The notes: generated by a model from the letters alone, not told the origin. Shown: positions 15,838-24,307, counted from the stretch's first letter. The stretch is DNA of 32,318 nucleotides from JAWXBK01 sp040878185 (GCA_040878185.1 JBBDMS010000018.1:1-32318); one strand, 5' to 3'. Made by a program: numbers and translations.

Positions 15838-16095
15838 ATGCGCAATGTGCGCGTGGCGGGCAGGCGGACGAGCGTCAGGCTGGAACAGGGTTTCTGGCAT
15901 GCACTCGACGAAATTGCGCGGCGGGAAAAGACCGACATCAATGCGTTGTGCGACTACGCGGCGAAGCAGCGCTTCGGCCTCGGGCTGACCGCGGCGCTGC
16001 GGTTGTACACGCTGCTCTATTTCCGCAACGCGACGACCGATGAGGGCCATATGGCGGCCCGCCACGGTAACCTGCCGCGTCCGCAGCGCCTTTAG
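15838..16095 (+). CDS. Ribbon-helix-helix domain protein
   Basis: A protein of 85 residues if it starts at ATG 15838; in-frame TTG (15733) and GTG (15751) starts would add up to 35 residues that do not look like the family. The conserved part reads RNVRVAGRRTSVRLE, then FWHALDEIARRE and later LTAALRLYTLLYFR, matching the short alphaproteobacterial RHH_4-type proteins. One beta strand and two helices are the fold of Arc/MetJ-type DNA-binding dimers, so it may be a transcription regulator. It lies 137 bases after bolA, and nothing shows its target; the inverted repeat before bolA is a speculative candidate. Confidence 0.8.
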   Translation: MRNVRVAGRRTSVRLEQGFWHALDEIARREKTDINALCDYAAKQRFGLGLTAALRLYTLLYFRNATTDEGHMAARHGNLPRPQRL

Positions 16096-16196
16096 GCGCG
16101 CTTCTCCCGAACCTGTTTATCGTGGCGCGATTTTCGCCGAACGCGTTTTGGCGCGCGCCGAGCGCATCGATGTTTGGCGCGCTTCGTGCGCAGGGG

Positions 16197-16763
16197 TCAC
16201 GCGCCGCGGTCGGCTTCTTTGCCGGTGTAGAAGGCCGGCCAGAATTCCTGCACCACCGGCCCGTCGCTCGCCAGCGCATGACAGGTATCGAGGATCGCCG
16301 GCTTCTTGGTACCGGCCTCTTCGGCCGTGCGTTCGTCGCGCGCGTGGTACATGGTCTGGAACGCGACCGTGCCCATCGATCCGATCATCTCCACCAGATG
16401 CACGCAACCCTGCGTGTTGCCGAGCAGGTCCTTGAGGCGCTGATGCCAGCCACGCTTGATCCGCTCGCCCTTCAGCACCTGGAAGTTCGGCGCGACATCG
16501 GGGCAGATGCGGAACGGTCCGGCATCGGTCGCCACTTCGATGTCGGCGACCGTGAAGCTGTCGTCCAGGGTGAGGCGCACCCACATGTCGTGAATCGGCT
16601 CGCCGGCGCCCACTTCGCCGCGCGCGCGATTGGGAATGCCGTAGGTCTTGGTATCGGTCATGTGGCCTTCGATGTCCCATAGCCCGTCCTCGCGACGGAA
16701 GCCGCGGAACTCGTACCGCCTGGTGTGCTTATGCTCGCGCGCAACGGGTGCTGACAGCGGCAT
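16197..16763 (-). CDS. DUF2889 domain protein
   Basis: A 188-residue protein of the DUF2889 family, recognised from TRRYEFRGFRREDGLWDIEGH near the N-terminus, WVRLTLDDSFTVADIEVATD in the middle and TQGCVHLVEM. The family has no assigned biochemical role that I know of; members are often encoded near acyl-CoA or steroid/aromatic metabolism genes in proteobacteria. GGGAGAGAG just before the ATG acts as ribosome site. No signal peptide or membrane helix. It starts 41 bases after the upstream CNNM gene's stop on the same strand and converges with the ribbon-helix-helix gene across a 101-base gap. Confidence 0.82.
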   Translation of the reverse strand: MPLSAPVAREHKHTRRYEFRGFRREDGLWDIEGHMTDTKTYGIPNRARGEVGAGEPIHDMWVRLTLDDSFTVADIEVATDAGPFRICPDVAPNFQVLKGERIKRGWHQRLKDLLGNTQGCVHLVEMIGSMGTVAFQTMYHARDERTAEEAGTKKPAILDTCHALASDGPVVQEFWPAFYTGKEADRGA

Positions 16764-16804
16764 GTCGACTCTCTCCCATTCTGCGGCCGGCGATAAATAT
16801 GCCT

Positions 16805-18118
16805 TTACGCGCTGGCCGCCTCGGATTCGACCGGCGGTGTGACCCGCAGGCGTTTGATCTGGTTGCGCTGGCGCTCGAGGACCTCGAAGCGGAAGCCGTG
16901 GAACACGAAAACCTGGCCCGCGACCGGGATACGCCGCGCTTCATACAGGACGAGGCCGGCGATCGTCGAGGCCTCCTCGTCGGGCAGGCGCCAGCCGAAT
17001 TCGCGGTTGAGATCGCGCAGCGTCACCCCGCCGTCGATCTCGTAGCCGCCGTCGGTCATGCGGCGCACGCCGGTCACGTGGATGTCGTGTTCGTCATCGA
17101 TCTGGCCGACGATCTCTTCGAGGATATCCTCGAGCGTGACGATACCCCGGACTGCGCCGTATTCGTCGACCACGATCGCGAAATGCTCGCGTCGTTTGCG
17201 GAACGCCTGAAGCTGGTCGAGCAGGCTGGTGGTCTCGGGGATGAACCAGGGATCGGCTGCAATCGCCTTGAGATCCAGTTCCTCGATCTTGGCACCCTCG
17301 CTGCGCACCGCGCGCAGCAGCGCCTTCGCATGCAGCACGCCGACGATATTGTCCGGCTCGCCTTGCCAGAGCGGCAGTCGCGTATAGGGGCTTGCCAGCA
17401 CCTGCGCGACGGTCTGCACCGGCGGCAGATCGAGGTCGATCAGTTCGACCTTGCGGCGATGAACCATAATGTCGCTGACCGTCACATCGTCGAGATCGAG
17501 AATGCTGTGCAGCATCGCGCCGGCAGAACGGATTTCCTCTGCGTCCGCGCCGGCGTGAAGATGCAAGTCGATGGCGCCACGCAGTTCTTCCGCGGTGCGC
17601 TCGCTGCCGAGCTCGGTCTCGACGCGCAGTCCGAAAAGTCGCAACGCGGTGTTGACCAGAAGCTGCACGACCCGTGTGATCGGGGTGCACAGCAGCACGA
17701 TAAACCGCATCGGAGGGCCAACGATGAGCGAGAGGCGTTCGGGATGGTTGATGGCGTAGGTTTTCGGCAGGATCTCGCCGAAGATCACCACCATCGCCGT
17801 CATCGCAATCGTCGCGTAGAGGACGCCGTTCTCGCCAAACATCTGGATCATCACACTGGTCGCCAGCGCCGAGGCGGTGATGTTGACAACATTGTTGCCC
17901 AGCAGGATCGCGCCGATGACGCGCTCCATATGCAAACGAAGCACGTTCACCTTCGCGGCCCGGCGGTTGCCGCGTTGCTCGAGCGCGTGCAGCCGCGCGC
18001 GCGACGCGGCGGTCAGCGCGGTTTCCGATCCGGAAAAGAACGCCGAGAGCAACAGCAGAAGGAAGATGACGCCGAGCGTGATAAGAGTCGCGCCGGATAA
18101 TCCGCCTGCGTCGCTCAT
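16805..18118 (-). CDS. CNNM/CorC-type transporter (DUF21, CBS pair, CorC_HlyC domains)
   Basis: A 437-residue membrane protein. The ATG at 18118 overlaps the aroB stop by four bases (ATGA); the open frame extends further but that part is only the aroB shadow. The DUF21 domain with four likely membrane segments spans about residues 8-190, including FFSGSETALTAASR and FGEILPKTYA. Two CBS modules follow (about 205-330, with MVHRRKVELIDLD and VVDEYGAVRGIVTLEDILEEIVG), then a CorC_HlyC domain. Relatives are Mg2+/Na+ handling proteins; the old 'hemolysin' name for the family is not supported here. Translational coupling to aroB is likely. Confidence 0.93.
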   Translation of the reverse strand: MSDAGGLSGATLITLGVIFLLLLLSAFFSGSETALTAASRARLHALEQRGNRRAAKVNVLRLHMERVIGAILLGNNVVNITASALATSVMIQMFGENGVLYATIAMTAMVVIFGEILPKTYAINHPERLSLIVGPPMRFIVLLCTPITRVVQLLVNTALRLFGLRVETELGSERTAEELRGAIDLHLHAGADAEEIRSAGAMLHSILDLDDVTVSDIMVHRRKVELIDLDLPPVQTVAQVLASPYTRLPLWQGEPDNIVGVLHAKALLRAVRSEGAKIEELDLKAIAADPWFIPETTSLLDQLQAFRKRREHFAIVVDEYGAVRGIVTLEDILEEIVGQIDDEHDIHVTGVRRMTDGGYEIDGGVTLRDLNREFGWRLPDEEASTIAGLVLYEARRIPVAGQVFVFHGFRFEVLERQRNQIKRLRVTPPVESEAASA

Positions 18119-19230
18119 GCGGCGACGGCTTGGTCGAGAATGGCGACGACCGTCTCGATCGGCACATCGTCGGCGAGGAAGGCGTCGCCAATGCCGCGCG
18201 CCAGCACGAAGGTGAGGCGACCGTCGCGCATTTTCTTGTCCTGATGCATATGGGCAAGCAGCCGCTGCGAATCCCAGCGCGCGCCGTCGGTTGTCGGCAG
18301 ATCGGTCGGCAATCCCAGTGCGGCGAGATGGCGGCCAACGCGCGCGACATCGCCTGGCGGGCAATGACCGAGCGCCGCCGACAGCCGGAAGGCCATCACC
18401 ATGCCGATGCTGACCGCTTCGCCATGCAGCAGCGCGCCGCCATAGCCGCTCTCCGCCTCGAGCGCATGACCGAATGTATGGCCGAGATTGAGCAGGGCAC
18501 GACGCCCGGCCTCGCGCTCGTCTTCGGCGACGATCGCGGCCTTGGCGCGGCAGGCCGTCGCGATCGCCCGGGTCAGGGCCGCGGGGTCACGCGCGAGCAC
18601 CGCGCGAGCGTTGGCTTCCAGCCAGCCGAAAAACGCGGCGTCGCCGATCAGGCCGACTTTCGCAATCTCGGCGTAGCCTGCGCGCATTTCGCGCGGCGGC
18701 AGGGTCGCGAGCACGTCGCTGTCGGCCAGCACGAGGCGGGGCTGATGAAAGGCGCCGACGAGGTTCTTGCCGCGGCCGGTATTGATGCCGGTCTTGCCGC
18801 CGACCGAGCTGTCGACCTGCGAGAGGAGCGTCGTCGGTATCTGTACGAAATCGATGCCGCGCAGCATGATCGCGGCCGCGAAGCCGGTGAGATCGCCGAC
18901 CACGCCGCCGCCGAGCGCAACCGCCGTGGTCGAACGCTCGACGCGGGCTTCGAGCATCGCATCGAGCAGCGCTTCGATCGTCGTGAAACTTTTGCTCGCT
19001 TCGCCGGCCGGCACGATATGCGCCTGATGCGCGATCCCGGCTTCGTCGAGCGCGTGTTCGAGCGTTGCGAGATGGAGCGCTGCGACCGCCTCGTCGCTGA
19101 CGATGAAGACGCGCGGTCGCGCCAGCACAGGGCGCAGCTCGGTACCGGCGCCGGCAAGCAGGCCCGGGCCGATCGCGATGTCGTAGCTGCGGTTACCGAG
19201 CGCGATCGGTACGCGGGTAATCGCGCTCAC
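18115..19230 (-). CDS. aroB: 3-dehydroquinate synthase
   Basis: A 371-residue AroB, the second shikimate-pathway enzyme, converting DAHP to 3-dehydroquinate with NAD+ and a divalent metal in the cytoplasm. NAD-binding GGGVVGD is at residues 107-113, Lys146 lies in GGKTGIN, and the metal ligands are Glu188 (YAEIAK), His251 (LGHTFGH) and His269 (LLHGEA). The GTG start at 19230 overlaps the aroK stop by four bases (GTGA). Together with aroK and the following transporter it forms a coupled minus-strand unit. Confidence 0.97.
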   Translation of the reverse strand: MSAITRVPIALGNRSYDIAIGPGLLAGAGTELRPVLARPRVFIVSDEAVAALHLATLEHALDEAGIAHQAHIVPAGEASKSFTTIEALLDAMLEARVERSTTAVALGGGVVGDLTGFAAAIMLRGIDFVQIPTTLLSQVDSSVGGKTGINTGRGKNLVGAFHQPRLVLADSDVLATLPPREMRAGYAEIAKVGLIGDAAFFGWLEANARAVLARDPAALTRAIATACRAKAAIVAEDEREAGRRALLNLGHTFGHALEAESGYGGALLHGEAVSIGMVMAFRLSAALGHCPPGDVARVGRHLAALGLPTDLPTTDGARWDSQRLLAHMHQDKKMRDGRLTFVLARGIGDAFLADDVPIETVVAILDQAVAA

Positions 19231-19817
19231 GATACCGCCCTCGCGGCGCCCCCGCCGGGACGGTGCGAAGCAGGCGCGGTATCGAGATAGGTTTGCAGCG
19301 CACGGCGCATGGTGGTGACAGTTTCCTCGGGCGGCGCATCGATGCTGTCGACCACGATGTCGGCCTCGGCATAGACCGGATAGCGTTCCTCGATGAGCGA
19401 GGCGAGTTTCTCCCGGGCGTCGACGCCCTTCAGAAGCGGCCGATCGTTGCGCCGCGACACGCGCTTCACCAGCAGATCGAGATCGGCGCGCAGCCAGATC
19501 GCGACCGCCTTCGCGTGAATGGCCGCACGGGTTTCGCCATCCATGAAGGCACCGCCGCCGGTCGCCAGCACATGCGGCGGTCCGTCGAGCAAACGCAGGA
19601 TCACGCGCCGTTCGCCGTCGCGGAAACCGCGCTCGCCATGCCGCTCGAAGATCTCGGGAATGGTGCAGCCCGCCGCCGCCTCGATCTCGCGATCGGCATC
19701 GACGAACGGCAGATCGAGCTGCTGGGCGAGCCGACGCCCGATGCAGCTTTTGCCCGCTCCCATGAGTCCGACGAGAACGATGGTGCGGTTATGATCGGTG
19801 AGGCGATCGTCGCTCAT
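19227..19817 (-). CDS. aroK: Shikimate kinase
   Basis: A 196-residue shikimate kinase that phosphorylates shikimate at the 3-hydroxyl using ATP. P-loop GLMGAGKS is at residues 17-24, the shikimate-binding Asp in FVDADREIE at 38-46, Arg66 in FRDGER, and GGG at 87-89. The start at 19817 gives a standard-length N-terminus; the frame continues upstream but the extension is unrelated. It is the first gene of the aroK-aroB-CNNM unit, opposite in direction to the small membrane gene at 20041. The C-terminal ~15 residues (Ala/Gly/Arg-rich) go beyond the usual fold. Confidence 0.96.
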   Translation of the reverse strand: MSDDRLTDHNRTIVLVGLMGAGKSCIGRRLAQQLDLPFVDADREIEAAAGCTIPEIFERHGERGFRDGERRVILRLLDGPPHVLATGGGAFMDGETRAAIHAKAVAIWLRADLDLLVKRVSRRNDRPLLKGVDAREKLASLIEERYPVYAEADIVVDSIDAPPEETVTTMRRALQTYLDTAPASHRPGGGAARAVS

Positions 19818-20040
19818 GACACGGGCGTACCCAGGCGGCCGAGGCGGCGGATCGCGCAAAGATGCGCCCGGGGCGCGGTCGGCCGCGGTGAAAATCAAGC
19901 CGGTCCCGGTCAAAATGCCGTATTGTCGCCATACTCGAATCCTACCATAACCGCGGTGGGAATGGGCAAGGGAACCCGGCCATAGCGGCCGAAGACGGCT
20001 TGTCCGCGCCGCATCCACCACAAGATTCAGGGCCCCTTTG

Positions 20041-20181
20041 ATGCGCAAGATTCTCGCCATGCTCATGATCGCAGCCGTCGTCGGCGTTGTCGGACTGTTT
20101 GCGGTCCTCGCCACGATGGATCTGCCGCCGCCGGCCGGGCCGGTCGAGATTCCGATTCCGAATGATCGCCTCCAGCAGTAA
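20041..20181 (+). CDS. Small single-pass membrane protein (46 aa)
   Basis: A 46-residue reading frame: MRKILAM, then a hydrophobic stretch to about residue 24, then DLPPPAGPVEIPIPNDRLQQ. A basic start, one membrane helix and a short proline-rich tail ending in PIPNDR resembles small conserved proteins I recall beside this locus in other Alphaproteobacteria. It lies in the 344-base stretch between aroK and the next large gene and overlaps that gene by 20 bases. The helix could be a signal anchor with the tail in the periplasm. Function unknown; the hydrophobic pattern and overlap make a chance frame unlikely. The 223 bases upstream (19818-20040) hold no other feature I can support. Confidence 0.68.
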   Translation: MRKILAMLMIAAVVGVVGLFAVLATMDLPPPAGPVEIPIPNDRLQQ

Positions 20182-22129
20182 CGCCCGCTCCATCCGGACG
20201 GCGAAACCGGCCGCTGGCTGGCGCGCAGGCGCGCTCGGGGCCGGCCTCGCATTCGTGCTTGCCGCGTCCTGGCCGCTGGCATCCGCCGCCGACGAAACCG
20301 GCGGCCCGCTCGTCCTCACCCCCTGGGAGCCCAATGCCGGCACGGCCGGCACGTCCTCATCCGGCAGCTTCGGCGTCGGAAGCGATCCGACGGGCGCTTC
20401 CAGCAGCACGGGCGCCGGTACGACGGCCGGCACCGGTACGTTGGGCAGCAGCAGCGGTTCGGGCACGGGCGTCTACGATCCGACGACCACGCCGGAACCG
20501 GTGTCGACCGCACCGCTCGAGCCGACGGTGCCGGAAGGCGAGCGCGCGCCGGAAGGAATCACCGTCAACACGCTTGACGACACGCCGGCCGATTACGGCG
20601 GCACGCTCGAGCCGAGCAATGGTGGGTTCGGTTACGAGATGTGGCAGGGCACCGATCGCTCGGTCGTCGAGCAGTTGCTGCCGCAAATGCCGATCCGCCC
20701 GCTCTCGCCGTCGATGCGCGATCTTGCGCGCCGCTTGCTGCTGTCGGCCGCGGCGCCGCCGACCGGCCACGCGAATGCCGATCTGACGGCGATCCGCGCC
20801 GAACGGTTGCGCCGTCTTGGCAATGCGGCCGACATCGCCGCCTTTCTCGCGCTGATGAACAGCGGCAATTTCAATGCCGAAAGCGCGCGCCTGCAGGTCG
20901 ATGCGCTGCTGCTCGACGGCCGGCGCGAGGAAGCCTGCACGGCGGTGCGCAGCCATATCGCGGCGTTTGATTCGGATCTCTATCTGCAAAAGGCCTTCGC
21001 CTTCTGCCAGATGATCGGCGGCGACCAAACCAGCGCGATGCTGGCGAGCGACCTCATTTTCGAGCAGGGCGAGAACGATCCGATTTTCTTCTCGCTGATG
21101 AATGCGCTCGACGGCGACGACAGCGTGACGATCGACAGCCTGCCGGAAGCAACCCCGCTGCATCTCACCATGCTCGACGAAGCGGGTCTCGCGCCGCCTG
21201 CCGATCTCGTTCAGAGCGAGGATCCGCTGCTTTTGGCGGCGCTGGCACGCAACGATGCGCTTGCGTCCGAATTGCGGCTGGCGGCTGCCGAACAGGCGGC
21301 GGCGCGCGGCAGTCTGCCGGTCGAAGCGCTGACCGAGCTCTATCGCAGCGAGCCGGCCGACGCCTACGAGCTCGATACCGTGATGGACCAGGCGGTCGGC
21401 GTCGTGCCGCCGCGGGTTCGCGCGCTTCTGTACAAGGCGACCACGACGGCGCCCGATCCGGCGCTGCGCGCCCGCTATCTCCAGCGCAGCCTCGAACTCG
21501 CGCGCGAGCATGGCGGTTATCTGCTGGCGGCGCAGGTCGCAATGCCGGAGCTGCGCAAGATCGTGCCGTCCGATCGCTTCGCCTGGTTCGCGGTCGACGC
21601 GGCGCGCGCGCTTTACGTGCTCGGACAGAACGAAGCGGCGGGCGCCTGGTTCGCCCTCATCCGGCGCATGGCGCCGAACGATCCGGTCGCGGCGGAAGCG
21701 CTGCCGACGATCTGGCTCTATGCGCGGGTCGCGGGTGCGTCCGATCCGGCGGCATGGGATGCGAGCTCGCTCGATGCCTGGCGCGCGACGCAGCAGGCTG
21801 GCGGCGCCGAAGCGGATCATGCGCTGCGGCTCTACGCCGTGTTCGACGGGTTGGGCGAGCCGGTCGGCAACCCCTCCGATGTGTTGATCGGCAATGACGC
21901 GACGGCGTCGGTGCCGAACTCGGCCTATTTCTTCAACCTCGCCGATGCCGCGTCCGGCGCGCGGCGCGGCGAAACGGTCCTGCTCTCGCTGCTCAATCTC
22001 GGCGAAGGCGGGCCGGGCGCCGTGAGCCCGATCGTGCTCAGCCGCGTCCTGCGCAGCCTGCGCGAAGTCGGGCTCACCAACGAGGCACGCAGCCTCGCCT
22101 TCGAGGCGATTGTCGCCGCCGGCATCTAA
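20162..22129 (+). CDS. Conserved secreted helical-repeat protein, function unknown
   Basis: A 655-residue protein. The ATG at 20162 is followed by a basic end, a hydrophobic run and PLASAADE, a plausible signal peptide cut near residue 43. Residues ~57-125 are low-complexity Ser/Gly/Thr/Pro, likely a flexible linker. Then comes GGFGYEMWQGTDRSVVEQLLP followed by SPSMRDLARRLLL and ~450 residues of alternating helices (Ala/Leu/Arg/Glu-rich) resembling TPR- or SEL1-like solenoids, without a clear repeat consensus. It should be periplasmic or envelope-associated. The xerD start overlaps its end by 20 bases, so the two are co-expressed. I do not recognise a function; a scaffold or envelope-assembly role is only a guess. 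Confidence 0.8.
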   Translation: MIASSSNARSIRTAKPAAGWRAGALGAGLAFVLAASWPLASAADETGGPLVLTPWEPNAGTAGTSSSGSFGVGSDPTGASSSTGAGTTAGTGTLGSSSGSGTGVYDPTTTPEPVSTAPLEPTVPEGERAPEGITVNTLDDTPADYGGTLEPSNGGFGYEMWQGTDRSVVEQLLPQMPIRPLSPSMRDLARRLLLSAAAPPTGHANADLTAIRAERLRRLGNAADIAAFLALMNSGNFNAESARLQVDALLLDGRREEACTAVRSHIAAFDSDLYLQKAFAFCQMIGGDQTSAMLASDLIFEQGENDPIFFSLMNALDGDDSVTIDSLPEATPLHLTMLDEAGLAPPADLVQSEDPLLLAALARNDALASELRLAAAEQAAARGSLPVEALTELYRSEPADAYELDTVMDQAVGVVPPRVRALLYKATTTAPDPALRARYLQRSLELAREHGGYLLAAQVAMPELRKIVPSDRFAWFAVDAARALYVLGQNEAAGAWFALIRRMAPNDPVAAEALPTIWLYARVAGASDPAAWDASSLDAWRATQQAGGAEADHALRLYAVFDGLGEPVGNPSDVLIGNDATASVPNSAYFFNLADAASGARRGETVLLSLLNLGEGGPGAVSPIVLSRVLRSLREVGLTNEARSLAFEAIVAAGI

Positions 22130-23117
22130 CAATCCTCCGGCCGACCGGCATCTCGAGGCGTTTGTCGAGATGTTGCGGGCGGAGCGCAACGCCGCCGAAA
22201 ACACGGTGGCGGCCTACGAACGCGACCTCAGGGATTTCGCCAAACATGCGGCGAGCGCCGGCGGCGCTCTCGGCGGAGCCGGCCCCGACGAGTTGCGCGC
22301 CTACTTGGCAAAACTCGATCAGGCGGGCATGACCCCGCGCACGGTCGCGCGCCGGCTGTCGGCGCTGCGCCAGTTCTATCGCTTCATGCTGTCGGAAGGC
22401 TGGCGCCAGGACGATCCGACCGCGACGCTCGACAGCCCGCGGCTCGGCCGCCCTTTGCCGAAGGTTCTCAGCGAAGACGAGGTGGAGCGGCTGATTGCGG
22501 CATCGGCGGCGATGCCGGGACCGGAAGGCACACGTCTCGCCGCGATGCTCGAACTGGTCTACGGCACCGGCTTGCGCGTCTCGGAACTGGTCGGCATGCC
22601 GATCGCGGCGGTGATGCGCGACGTGCGCTTCCTCGTGGTGCGCGGCAAGGGCAACAAGGAGCGCATGATCCCGCTCGGCGAACCGGCCGCGGATGCTTTG
22701 CGATCCTATCTCGTGGCGCGCGATCATTTCCTGCGCAAGGGCAAGGACGGCAAGCCGATACCGTCCACCTGGCTGTTTCCGTCATCGGGCGCGGAAGGCC
22801 ATCTGACCCGCCGGCGTGTCGGCCAGTTGCTCAAGATGCTCGCACCGCGCGCCAACATCGCGCGCGAGCGGCTCTCGCCCCATGTGCTGCGCCATGCCTT
22901 CGCGAGCCATCTGCTCGATCATGGCGCCGATCTGCGCAGCGTGCAGAAAATGCTCGGCCATGCCGACATCGCGACCACCGAGATCTATACCCATGTCGCC
23001 GGCGCGCGGCTGCGCAGCCTGGTGCGCGACCGCCATCCGCTGGCCGAGCGCAAACGTGCCGCGCGTCCGGGCGGGCGCAAGCAGGGCGGTTCCAAGACGG
23101 GGTCGGGCGGCGATTGA
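22110..23117 (+). CDS. xerD: Tyrosine recombinase XerD
   Basis: A 335-residue site-specific recombinase which, with XerC, resolves chromosome dimers at dif under FtsK control. The N-terminal SAM-like domain has LEAFVEMLRAERNAAENT and SALRQFYRFM. The catalytic set is complete: Arg156 (GTGLRVSEL), Lys in GKGNKER near 180-183, His258 and Arg261 (HVLRH), His284 (LGHADI) and nucleophile Tyr293 (EIYTH). The TTG start at 22110 is required to keep the conserved N-terminal helix, and gives a 20-base overlap with the preceding gene. Its housekeeping location before accA, and the absence of phage genes, argue against an integrase of a mobile element. The C-terminus has a basic Gly/Lys/Arg tail. Confidence 0.94.
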   Translation: MSPPASNNPPADRHLEAFVEMLRAERNAAENTVAAYERDLRDFAKHAASAGGALGGAGPDELRAYLAKLDQAGMTPRTVARRLSALRQFYRFMLSEGWRQDDPTATLDSPRLGRPLPKVLSEDEVERLIAASAAMPGPEGTRLAAMLELVYGTGLRVSELVGMPIAAVMRDVRFLVVRGKGNKERMIPLGEPAADALRSYLVARDHFLRKGKDGKPIPSTWLFPSSGAEGHLTRRRVGQLLKMLAPRANIARERLSPHVLRHAFASHLLDHGADLRSVQKMLGHADIATTEIYTHVAGARLRSLVRDRHPLAERKRAARPGGRKQGGSKTGSGGD

Positions 23118-23194
23118 CAGGGCCGGAGCGGCTGCGCCATGTAGGCGGGCCGCGCGGGGACGGTCCTGATGGGACGGGCCCGTTGCTCCGATAA

Positions 23195-23222
23195 ACCGGC
23201 CCCAGGCCAGCCCTTGGCCGGT
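23195..23222. other. Short inverted repeat between xerD and malyl-CoA lyase gene
   Basis: ACCGGCC (23195-23201) and GGCCGGT (23216-23222) form a 7-bp stem with a 14-base spacer, 42 bases before the lyase start. A 10-base palindrome ACGGGCCCGT is just upstream (23174-23183). Either could be a regulatory site or weak terminator in this 147-base gap; in such GC-rich DNA short palindromes also occur by chance. Confidence 0.25.
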
Positions 23223-23264
23223 CCCACGCCTCGCCCGCAACAGGGCGGAATCCCGGAGGAAGCG

Positions 23265-24248
23265 ATGAGTTTCAAGTTGATCGAGCAGGCGCCCGCGCGT
23301 TTGAACCGCAGCGAGCTTGCCGTGCCGGGCAGCCAGCCCAAACTGTTCGAGAAGGCCGCGAAGGGCGACGCGGATGTGATCTTCCTCGATCTCGAGGATG
23401 CGGTCGCGCCCGACGACAAGGTGCAGGCGCGCAAGAACATCATCGCGGCGCTGAACGATATCGACTGGGGCACCAAGACCTTGTCGGTGCGCATCAACGG
23501 CCTCGATACCCATTACATGTATCGCGACGTGATCGAGGTGATCGAGCAGGGCGGCGAACGGCTCGACCTGATCATGATCCCGAAGGTCGGCACCGCCGCC
23601 GACGTCTATGCCGTCGACATGCTGGTGACGCAGTGCGAACAGGCAATCGGCCGCAAGAAGCGCATCGGTTTCGAGATGATTATCGAAACGGCGCTCGGTA
23701 TGCAGAACGTGCATGAGATCGCGGCCGCGAGTCCGCGCAACGAATCGCTGCATTTCGGCGTCGCCGATTACGCGGCATCCACGCGCGCGCGGACCACGAA
23801 TATCGGTGGCGCCAATCCGGATTACTCGGTGCTGACCGACCCCGATGCGAAGACCGGTCGTTCGGTTCACTGGGGCGACATGTGGCACTACGCGATCGCA
23901 CGCATGGTCGTGGCGGCGCGGGCCAACGGTCTGCGTCCGGTCGACGGGCCGTTTGGCGATTTTTCGGATGCGGACGGCTATCGGGCCGGCGGCATGCGCG
24001 CCGCGGTGCTCGGCTGCGAAGGAAAATGGGCGATCCATCCCTCGCAGATCCCGCTCGCCAACGAGGTCTACAGCCCGAGTGCGGCCGAGGTCGACAAGGC
24101 GCGGCGCATTCTGGTCGCGATGGAGCAGGCGCAGCGCGAGGGCAAGGGCGCGGTCGCGCTGGATGGACGGCTGATCGACATCGCCTCGATCCGCCAGGCC
24201 CGCGTGCTGGTCGAGAAGGCCGACCAGGTCGCGGCGCGGACCGGTTGA
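23265..24248 (+). CDS. mcl1: L-malyl-CoA/beta-methylmalyl-CoA lyase
   Basis: A 327-residue HpcH/HpaI-citrate lyase family enzyme. The ATG at 23265 follows GGAGGA (23255-23260); the upstream extension is non-homologous. The sequence follows the Rhodobacter malyl-CoA lyase as I recall it: FLDLEDAVAPDDK with the Mg-binding acidic residues, LSVRINGLDT, MIPKVG, FEMIIETALGM, VDGPFGDFSD and GKWAIHPSQI. These enzymes cleave (S)-malyl-CoA to acetyl-CoA and glyoxylate and beta-methylmalyl-CoA to propionyl-CoA and glyoxylate. With methylmalonyl-CoA mutase in the window this suggests the ethylmalonyl-CoA pathway, though crotonyl-CoA carboxylase/reductase is not visible. It precedes accA by 59 bases. Confidence 0.93.
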   Translation: MSFKLIEQAPARLNRSELAVPGSQPKLFEKAAKGDADVIFLDLEDAVAPDDKVQARKNIIAALNDIDWGTKTLSVRINGLDTHYMYRDVIEVIEQGGERLDLIMIPKVGTAADVYAVDMLVTQCEQAIGRKKRIGFEMIIETALGMQNVHEIAAASPRNESLHFGVADYAASTRARTTNIGGANPDYSVLTDPDAKTGRSVHWGDMWHYAIARMVVAARANGLRPVDGPFGDFSDADGYRAGGMRAAVLGCEGKWAIHPSQIPLANEVYSPSAAEVDKARRILVAMEQAQREGKGAVALDGRLIDIASIRQARVLVEKADQVAARTG

Positions 24249-24307
24249 CGCCGGAATGACAGGGCGCGAGTCTCGGGTGACGGCGAACCACGCGCGGGGT
24301 CGGTGAA

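Noticed and set aside
16805..18118. Hemolysin (TlyC) function
   Set aside because: The domain order is CNNM/CorC ion transport; the hemolysin label is historical and nothing here supports cytolysis.
18119..18364. N-terminal extension of the CNNM transporter to 18364
   Set aside because: The extra 82 residues are Arg-rich shadow of aroB; the ATG at 18118 gives a standard DUF21 start and a four-base overlap.
19818..20040. Divergent promoters between aroK and the small membrane gene
   Set aside because: TTGCCC- and TATGGT-like boxes occur on the minus strand but with 14- or 19-base spacing; not convincing.
19818..20282. Extension of aroK to 20282
   Set aside because: It would overlap the opposing small membrane gene and the start of the secreted protein; residues before MSDDRL are not kinase-like.
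22110..23117. Phage or island integrase
   Set aside because: The sequence is XerD-type, overlaps a core gene and precedes accA; no attachment repeats, tRNA or phage genes nearby.
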